Source of the DNA: Symbiodinium microadriaticum
Lineage: Eukaryota; Sar; Dinophyceae; Suessiales; Symbiodiniaceae
DNA length: 64,000 bases
Direction: 5' to 3'
NCBI GenBank assembly: GCA_001939145.1
Contig: LSRX01000067.1
Span: forward strand, 1,231,690-1,295,689
In this document: positions 56,596 to 64,000 of the stretch, in pieces
Layout of the letters: each line of letters begins with the position of its first letter
Position numbering within the stretch: the first letter of the stretch is position 1
The notes under the pieces: generated by a model
What the model was told of the DNA's origin: nothing
Seen by the model: the letters and a program-made list of their open reading frames with translations, nothing else
Databases searched by the model: none
Made by a program: the position numbers and the translations under genes

Positions 56596-58414
56596 AATTA
56601 TCTGGCATTATTTAGCGCTTACGGTTTAGGGTTCAGGGTTAACTATGTTCAAATCGCACCCCAGTGTAGCAATATGCCAGCATTGCACCATATCAGCATG
56701 ACGGCGCATTGAAAGTTTGTTGTGTTGGTATCAGTGTGGTTCGCATCGTCGCTGCTGAAGTCATTGCTCGATCACTTAAAGAACCCTCCTTCGCTGCTGC
56801 AAGCGTCTCGCGGCGTCTGCTCAATGCAGACTTGCAGATGCCCTGTAACCAACTACATGACTTGCCATGGTTTCAATACTGGCCATTTGGCAAGTACCTG
56901 GCTTAGGCGGAAGTTCGCGCCCGGAAGTTCGCGCCCCCACCCGTAAGTGTCCGAAGGTGTCCGAACTATGAATTGACCTGAAAGCTACCCCTTGACCTCT
57001 GAAAAAGACCTGAATTGCCGAAACGGGCCGTACACCAACCGGAACCAAGTGGAGCCGCCAAGGATCCACACAGTCGCCTCAGGGAAGCAACAGAACAAGC
57101 TTTGAAGAAATCCTGAGAAGCCATGAAGGCGGATCTCAAGGAAGGCACAGAGCTTCGAAGCACCCGATGACGCCGAAACAAAAGCACAAATGCTTTCTTT
57201 GAAGGTCAATACAGCATAATCACTTCTTGCAAAGCCAAACCGCGCAAACAAGGATACTCCTATCTGATTGAGAAAGCGCACCCCGGCACGAAGAGCCTCA
57301 AAAGCAGCCAGGAAACAAGAATCGTTGCCACGCTTATGGACAAGGACTCTCCTATCTGATTGAGAACGCGTACACCCCTGCACGATGAGCATCAAAAACA
57401 GCCAGGAAACAGAAATCGTCGTTCACCACGCTTATGGGCAGAGATTCCTGCAAGGGCTCAGGGATAGAACCTCGCACAGCTCACACTCTCGCAGCCTGGT
57501 GCTCTGGCAAGCTGGATCCCATGCTGAAAGCATCATGTTATCATGGCTGCTGCATCTATCCAACGCAAGCAGCTTCGAGCCGAGGCTGAGAGGGGGCATA
57601 TCCGGGCCCCGGGTAAACCCAATCGTCGTAGGCTTTCTAACGCCTCTCGCTAAGCTAGGGTCCAGGTCTTGGGGTATAGGACCTGCACTCCAAACCCTAT
57701 ATAAAACCTAATCTAGGACGCACGGGTTTCTAAAGCCTTCCTCCTCTTGTCAATCTAGACCGAAACACAGCGACTACAGTAAGGGCTTTCCCAGGACCAT
57801 CCCAAAAAGCAAAGGGCCTAAAAGATTACCAGCTATTTGGGGGTATTTTAGTATAGCTTAACGTATAATATACCTGTAGTATACCCCAAGACCACCTGAC
57901 CGGCCGTGGTCTCGCAGCTGAAGATGCAAGGCTCTTCATGGCAGGTGTATCTGTGTTGGTCCTGCAGCTTGGAGAGATCGCTACAGTAGCATACAGAGTT
58001 CAGGGCTTAGGCTTTCCGGGGTTAAGCTTGGGGTTTAGAGTTTGCACAGGCTGGTTTGCATGGTGGTGGCACTCCGGTGAGACTGCAATGGTGAGGATGG
58101 TGGTGCTGCGGATCGGGCTTGCCCTGCCGCTTGCTACGAAATCCTGAGCTTCCCAACCCGGAACCCTGTACTTCAATTCCAAAACTAGTTTCAACTCGAA
58201 TACCCCAAAACACCACCTAAACCCTAAACCCCTACATCCGAAACCCTACACCCTAAACCCCGACATCCGAAACCTTGAATTACATCCGAAACCCTAAACC
58301 CCAAACCTTAACCCCCTACATCCGAAACCCCTACTAAAGCACCCCCACGAGCAGATCAACCGGTCCTCAGAAGGCACGCCAACCACCCCTTCCTGTTTCT
58401 CGAAAACCTCAGAC
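56596..58414. other. Intergenic; weak coding signals
   Basis: The plus frame 56709-56906 (VVRIVAAEVIARSLKEPSFA ... stop) and minus frame 57395-56985 (136 codons, GNDSCFLAAFEALRAGVRFL) are open and not low-complexity, but have no recognisable family. CCCTAAA runs occur at 58215-58330, the last such tract in the window. Confidence 0.4.
57250..57438. repeat. ~91-bp tandem duplication
   Basis: CTCCTATCTGATTGAGAA is found at 57257 and 57348; the two units stay similar through CAGCCAGGAAACA and CACGCTTATGG. Confidence 0.85.
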
Positions 58415-58686
58415 GGATGGGTAGTTCTCTAAATCAGGGTCCTTGTTTAGGGGTTCCTTAAAGGGATCCATAAGAGTTTCTATAAAGGTTTCTTGAAGGG
58501 CTCTAGATGGGTAGTTCTCTAAATTAGTTAGGGGTTTCTTAACGGGATCTATAGGGTTCATATGAGGATACTGTTCGGGTTCTATGTCGGTAGACCTCTA
58601 AATTAGAGTCCCTGTCATGGTCCTCTGTGTGGGTGCCGTACTATTTTGGGAACCTAAAAAAGGACCCCAATTTAGAGAACTGCCCA
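58415..58686. mobile_element. Nested cluster of introner-family TIR elements
   Basis: GGGTAGTTCTCTAAAT occurs at 58419 and 58509, with a variant GGTAGACCTCTAAATTAGAG at 58589. The last forms a complete unit ending ...AATTTAGAGAACTGCCC at 58685, with the interior GGGTGCCGTACTATTTTGGG. Three left ends and one right end imply nested or partly deleted insertions. Confidence 0.75.
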
Positions 58687-61059
58687 TGTTCGAAAGACAA
58701 GGCAGAAGCCTCTGTTCTAGCTGTAGCTTCGGGAACACAAGCCTCTCTCCAAAAAAAACCTACCAAGACCTCACAGGCTCAGTAAGTTGACCCAAAACCG
58801 TAAGTGGAACACGCTGTTCCTGTCTCGGTATGAAGCCCCTAAAGCTTGAGAGCGACCCGTCGTAAGTTAAGACCGAAGATCATCTTGCGGAAACTGAAGC
58901 CAATAAACTCTTTGGCACCGACCCTTTCCCGTTCTTGAAGCCAGAACTTGAACCTGTAAAACAAAAATAGGTGCGATACCAAAAAATACAATATGTAGTA
59001 GTTGTAGTTGGGGGTGCCATGACAAGGGGTTGGGCATTCTGAGGTGTACTAGTTACACAAGCCAGTCAGACAAGAGCGCTCACCGGACAAAACATGAGGT
59101 GTGTTGAAAATCACAAATTGACTTGCGCCCAAGCAGTAGCAGTAGCAGCAGCTGCAGCAACAGCAGCAGCAGCGACATGATGCAAATGAAGCTGCAGGCG
59201 AGGAACGGCTTCAGGCAGCCAGTCGCTCAATGCAGCGACCCTTGGTCGACTGATGTACCCCTCCTTACACTTCCTACTGAGAGCATCGGGGGACGAGCCA
59301 AAGAATAAGGACTGTTGTGAAAAATCGACCACGCTGCCGTGATACTAAGTCCCAACTTGAAGTCTGCAGGTGATTGAGCTTTCCCAGAACTTGTTGTTTG
59401 TGGCAACATGAACTACAAAGAATGTTGGAAGAGGTTTCGCAAGGAGCGCTTCGGCGTGCTGACAGATGGCACAGAGCGCACCAACGCACATGCCAGTATT
59501 CCCTGGCCCAAGACCACCATGGCACAAAGAGCATGGCAAGATCCAGACGGCGCTTTAGAACTCAGGCTCAGGATTGGCCCTGGGCTCAGGTGTTAAACTA
59601 CAACATCCAAACCGGACTGAGCTGCACCGAAAAAACGCATCGGTCGGGCCGGGATACATCTGACGTTGAGAAAAAAACCGTAACTTCAAAAGTCAAGCGA
59701 AGCAAGCAAGAATCGTGCTGCAGATTTCGGGGCTTCAGGTAACCTATCCGTTGGAATACTTCACTTGCTGAGCAAACTGCGGCACCATCGCAAGGATCAC
59801 TGTAAACTAGAAAAACACACCGGCAGCAACCAGACAACACAAATGTATGCAAGTGCCGTCCATGCCGATTTGCCTCGACAACGCTTCAGGCAAAACACAC
59901 CCCGAGCGGCATACATACATATGACTCCAAACAACATAGCACCAATAATCCCCAAACGCACAAAACCAAACCTGAGTTTACAGTTAGTTAAACTCAAAAG
60001 GATTCTGTTGGGACCACTTGAGGACCCGTGCGGCGAGGTGTTCCGCATGTGTGCGGTGGGGGGTCCGTGCGTGCACGTGCAGTGCGGGCGGTGCGTGCAT
60101 ACAATGGTGTGCGTGCGTGCGTGCGGGGCGCGCGGTGCGTGCGTGCAGTTGTCCGTCCATGTACGTGCGGTGGGCGCGGTGTGTGCGTACAGTTGTCTGT
60201 GCGTGTACGTGCGGTGGGCGCGGTGCGTGCGTGCAGTTGCCCGTGCATGTATGTGTGGGGCGCACGCAGTGTCTGCACAAATGCACACAGGACTCTGGTC
60301 CCGACTCTGAATTTGCACTTGCCAACTTTCAATAACAGTGACGGCGATGCTATCTCGTGCATCTGTACATCGTGCTGCTGGCCGGGCTGGAAACCAAGCT
60401 TCACTGTTCAAGGACCACAAGGTCAAGGAGTCGAGGCGTTGGAGTGCAGACTTTGGACTACGTGCCGGGTCGGGCCGCTCGGGTTTAGTTTATGGAATCT
60501 GGCGCGGAACTGCTTGCTCGATATTCGAACAACACATGTCTTTTTCTCTCGGATTTGTCACACACTCGCACATGGTCTCGGACTTCGTCGTCATCCGTCC
60601 AGCCATGATGAAACACATCGTTGCCGGCATCATCCCATGACAGCACCACACATGCTAGTGCAGGATGTAGCGCTAGACAACCTTAGGGACCTGATCTAAC
60701 CTAATGGCTACGACTGGAGTAGGTTACAGTGAGGAGTCATATTCAGTGAACAATTGGATATAGGAGTCTAGAGACTAGAGAATCTAGAGTCTAGAGTCTA
60801 GAGTATCGTACAATATAGTTAGATTCGATGCACAGGGATCAGATACCTAGCTTGCGACTGCATGGTAGTTCTGGTCTAGCGACACACGGTTTGATCCCAG
60901 ACAACCCCAATCCTAAACATGTCCTACTGTCACCCGTACATGGTACAGGTCTCTGTTACTTTGTTACTTCGTCTGTATGCTCTGCTCGAATGCATAGTCT
61001 ATGTGTTACTAGTCACAGGATTCAACCAATGCGATTCTGTTTCGAAGTCGCGATGTCCT
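58687..61059. other. Unassigned region; weak open frames
   Basis: No telomere-like tracts. An AGC/CAG-rich stretch lies at 59133-59173. Plus frames at 59374-59742 (HELQRMLEEVSQGALRRADR) and 60338-60640 (GLVYGIWRGTACSIFEQHMS) are open but overlap open frames on other strands. An AGTCTAG repeat lies at 60765-60805. Confidence 0.4.
60035..60275. repeat. GTGCGTGCG-rich 44-bp minisatellite
   Basis: The unit beginning CAGTTG(T/C)CCGT and containing GTACGTGCGGTGGGCGCGGT recurs at 44-bp spacing, with degenerate GTGCGTGC copies before it. All frames are open, giving false Cys-Val-Arg or His-Ala-Arg-Thr proteins. Confidence 0.85.
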
Positions 61060-62050
61060 TAGATTAATTGAAGTGTGGATCAACGGCATTTGCACGAAAA
61101 TGGAACCCCTGATCCAAGGAAGCAAATTTGCTCAAACCGTTCCACATCTACATTCCGTCAAAACGACGCACCACTGGCCAGATTTTCCGAATTTTCATTG
61201 CATTGCAAGCTTAGTAAATTCGTGGAAACTTCTTATCTTTTAGATTCGGGACAATTAAAAAAAATACTTTAACAAGTTCCCGGATTTCCATACGGGACGA
61301 CAGACTTTCAATTCGACTTATGACGTAAGAACGTACAACGTTTTAAAAGCCAGAACGCACAAAAAACAGCAGCGTTTAATTGATTCCACTATATTTAAAG
61401 AATGTAAATTGTATGAGGATTTTCAATATTGAATGCTTTGCTGATTGTTATCAGTCAAAGCACGAGATCTTACGATCCAAACTGTCGTGTCAAGATGGAA
61501 TTATCCGACGACAAAATTTGTTGTGTGTATTCCATCAACTACATTTTTTCATTTTTGACATATCTATATTTCATGAAAATTTTCATCGGCAAACTCAAAA
61601 TTGCACACCTTCAGAAAACATGTGTTAATTTTGATGCAAAAAGAAATGATTGATAATTTGTGCTCCCCGTTCCTCAGAAGTTGTATGTTTCCAGCCTCGC
61701 AGAAGGACCACTTCAGCTTTCGCCAATCCGAAGTTGCACAAGGTATCCTTATCGGTGAGCCCAAGAGACTTGGAATGACCCAAGAAAAACAGCAGGTCGA
61801 ATGTTGCACCACTTTACCAGAGGCCACGAGCAAGCAGCATGCCCATCAGCAACATACGACAGATTGCCATGTTCCTAGGAAGCATGAAACCAATTTGCAT
61901 GCCATCGGATCTCAAAGCAGTACAAAGCCAGATCGGTGATATTGCCCGGTTAAGAGTCGAGCCTCCAGTGGCTCAAGGTTTTACTAGCTCTTGAATCTTG
62001 AAACTTGAATTTGATATCTTGGGTGTTGGGCTGGCCAGCAACCATAGTTA

Positions 62051-62497
62051 GTGAAATTAACTAAACTTTTCAACCATTACATGATCCTTAAGTGGAAATC
62101 ACAGCCAATCGAGTCTGGCATTGTAGCACACGCTTATTTGGGAGAACATGTCCAAGCCATTGCCACTCGAACTGGATGCGAAATTCTCACTCAACTTCCA
62201 GTCCAAAAGAAAATAAATGCGGTCGATTGGGGAATTAAACCCTTTGTGGGCTGCGCTGTGTTCTCTGACGATAAGCGCACAATCGGCCCATACCTCTCTC
62301 CAACGCGGACAATTTCTCAAAGAAGCAATGTGAAGTTCACGTTCTTGCCTGATCTCTGTTCGTTAAGTCCTGTGTGCAACGATACAAATCCTCGCAGTCG
62401 CAACCTTGCAGTTAGAAAAAGACATTTCGGGGTCGAAAAAAAGAACAGTCCAAACAGTCTTGTTTTTGGAATCTCGACAACAAAACACGCAGCATAG
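62051..62497 (+). CDS. Candidate ORF in the AT-rich island, unknown
   Basis: 148 codons reading SQPIESGIVAHAYLGEHVQA, IKPFVGCAVFSDDKRTIGPY and others, with mixed amino-acid use and A/T-ending codons unlike the other genes. No family, no upstream signal. It is the best coding candidate in the island and could be chance. Confidence 0.25.
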   Translation: MKLTKLFNHYMILKWKSQPIESGIVAHAYLGEHVQAIATRTGCEILTQLPVQKKINAVDWGIKPFVGCAVFSDDKRTIGPYLSPTRTISQRSNVKFTFLPDLCSLSPVCNDTNPRSRNLAVRKRHFGVEKKNSPNSLVFGISTTKHAA

Positions 62498-63903
62498 AAT
62501 TCGCAGACTAGCGTCGAGAAGGACAAATCAAGACAGCGGACAAGAAGAAGAAGGACAAGTTCAAGGCCAAAAGTGTCAAAAAGACAATTTCCAAAAGCTA
62601 GCGGTGCGAAGAAGAACAGCTTCAAGGCAAAAGCCAGCAGTGCGAAGAAGGACGACTCAAAGGCTCACAACAAGAAGAAAGCCACACGAAATCGCATTTG
62701 GAGTCATTGACACTGTTGGTTCGTGGTTCAACATTGGTTTTTAAGAATGTCGATTTGATTTTTTTTACAGTTCTCATGTTTTCTGAATCTCAGAAAGTGA
62801 TGTTCGCTGCTCTTTCTGGGCTGAAAAAAGGCTGGAGGTTGTCAAAAAGATGTTGTGGCCGAAAACAAGATGGACCCATCGCGGTCTCGTCTCGACATGC
62901 CACCGCACAAGTTGTCGACATGTTGCTCCATGAAGATTAACAGAGTTGGCTGGTTAGGTGGAAAGGAGACTGTATGAACTGCGGAGCCCAAACATTTCCC
63001 TCTTCAAGAAAACTTTTTGTTTTGTTTGTGTAAAGTTTCATTTTATTTTTTATAGTAATTCGGATGGATATTAACCGACAATACGACTTACTCAAGTTCA
63101 AAGTCTGTTTTTAGGATACGTGTAATTGGAAGAAATAGCTGATTTTTGGAGGTTTTCAAGCTGCAGAAAAAATGACACTTCTGAAAATTTTTTGTCCTCC
63201 TTCGCTTCACTCTCCGACTGTCCTTCTCTCCAATGTTTGTTCTTGTTGTCTGTTGCGTGTGGCTTTGTTTTTGATTTCATCGCTTGAAAACCCTTGAAGC
63301 GCTTTTCGTGTATTTTTCTCCTTGTTGTGTGAAGAAAAATGTTTTAGATTTTTGTTGCCTGTTGCACGTGGCTTTGTCGCTTTATTTTCCCTTGCTTGCT
63401 TTTTGTTTCCTAATTTGCGAATCCTGATTTGCAATTTGCTTCTCATCTTGGCTGTGTATGCGTCTCTCCAACAGAGGTCGAAAACAAGCACCGGAGGTCC
63501 AGAAAAAGATGTTTCCACACAAGAAGGGCTTGCAATGGTTTGCGTGTGCATCCATTTGCGGTGCATTGTGCTGGTATCATCCGTGGAAAGCGTTTCAGGT
63601 CGCTTTGTGGCCTGATTTCCAAAACTGCGCGCGGTGTGGTGTGCATGCGCAACAGTGTGATTGTGCGTGCAAACTGTACGCCCATTCTTTTGACTTCCAA
63701 ACAGCATCGATTGTCAACACACTAACAGAGTTTTGAGTGCACACGCACTCAAAACCATCAAAGAGACCTGTATTAGTTCCAAAAGTGGTTTTGGGGCACC
63801 TGTTTCGCCTGCACACCATCAAAAAATCTCTTCGTCTAGACCGAAGCTGGTAGATATATGGGAGAAAGAGGCTATTGGACCAAGGAGCAAAATAAGTCAA
63901 AAA

Positions 63904-64000
63904 GACTCAAAAAGCGGCTTTGCGAGCACTTCGCAGTCGCTTCGCGGTTACGTCGCAGTCACTTCGCGGTCTTAAATGACTCAAAAAGCGGCTTCGCGAT
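63904..64000. repeat. 74-bp tandem repeat cut by the window edge
   Basis: GACTCAAAAAGCGGCTT(T/C)GCGA occurs at 63904 and 63978. Between them are TTCGCAGTCGC, TTCGCGGTTACG and similar short variants. The second copy runs off the edge. Confidence 0.7.

Larger units (their letters stand above)
61060..64000. other. AT-rich compositional island at the right end
   Basis: Base composition shifts to AT-rich with TTTTT/AAAAA runs. There are no TTTAGGG tracts, no G-rich repeats and no microsatellites. Internal similarity includes TGTTG(T/C)CTGTTGC(G/A)(T/C)GTGGCTTTGT at 63247 and 63356. Lysine-rich frames occur at 62530-62700 in two registers (KTADKKKKDKFKAKSVKK and KNSFKAKASSAKKDDSKA), as from one frameshifted reading frame. 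Confidence 0.6.

Noticed and set aside
59797..60426. 209-codon minus-strand frame rich in His-Ala-Arg-Thr
   Set aside because: Generated by the GTGCGTGCG 44-bp minisatellite; the plus strand is equally open.
1..64000. tRNA, rRNA and spliced-leader genes
   Set aside because: No cloverleaf with plausible A and B boxes, rRNA core motif or dinoflagellate spliced-leader sequence was recognised by eye; a covariance-model search would be needed to exclude them.

Overview
The window reads as nuclear DNA of a dinoflagellate, most likely Suessiales/Symbiodiniaceae. Four signs support this. Short TTTAGGG/CCCTAAA (Arabidopsis-type telomere) tracts are scattered through intergenic DNA and introns over roughly the first 58 kb. 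There is an ankyrin-repeat gene and an RCC1-like gene of the kinds that are expanded in Symbiodiniaceae, both with ubiquitin-like N-termini. The genes are cut into small exons with very low coding density. A decayed Ty1/copia element of dinoflagellate type is present. No rRNA, tRNA, CRISPR array or bacterial-style operon was recognised. The species assignment is inference.

Every gene I can name lies on the minus strand, as in dinoflagellate unidirectional gene clusters. From right to left they are: an RCC1/HERC-type repeat gene (39389-37450), a nucleotidylyltransferase of the CoaD (phosphopantetheine adenylyltransferase) type split into at least five exons over 8 kb (18153-10124), a four-exon ankyrin-repeat gene (5543-3604), and the 5' part of an aldo/keto reductase gene whose first exon carries a PCNA-interacting motif (920-233, running off the left edge). 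Two clusters of unrecognised minus-strand exons (45464-43267 and 42206-41194) probably belong to one or two more genes. Other isolated open segments are listed at low confidence, because open stretches of about 40 codons are common by chance.

The rest is repeat-dominated. It holds large tetranucleotide and TA microsatellites (8.1-9.2, 14.0-14.5, 37.65, 43.5, 49.5-51.0 kb), trinucleotide tracts (50.5, 51.6, 53.4-54.3 kb), a G-rich minisatellite bracketed by opposed 24-bp arrays (26.5-28.4 kb), an inverted plus tandem segmental duplication carrying leucine-rich-repeat exon fragments (35.6-37.6 kb) and several short palindromic mobile elements. One of these short elements, 103 bp long with an AGGT target duplication, is itself the single intron of the RCC1-like gene. 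Relatives of it lie in an intron of the CoaD-like gene and in intergenic DNA, so it behaves as an introner. From about 61 kb to the end the sequence turns AT-rich and loses telomere-like motifs, which could mean a different origin.

Limits: splice junctions were deduced by eye from reading frame, protein family fit and GT/GC-AG sites. No database search, transcript or alignment program was used.
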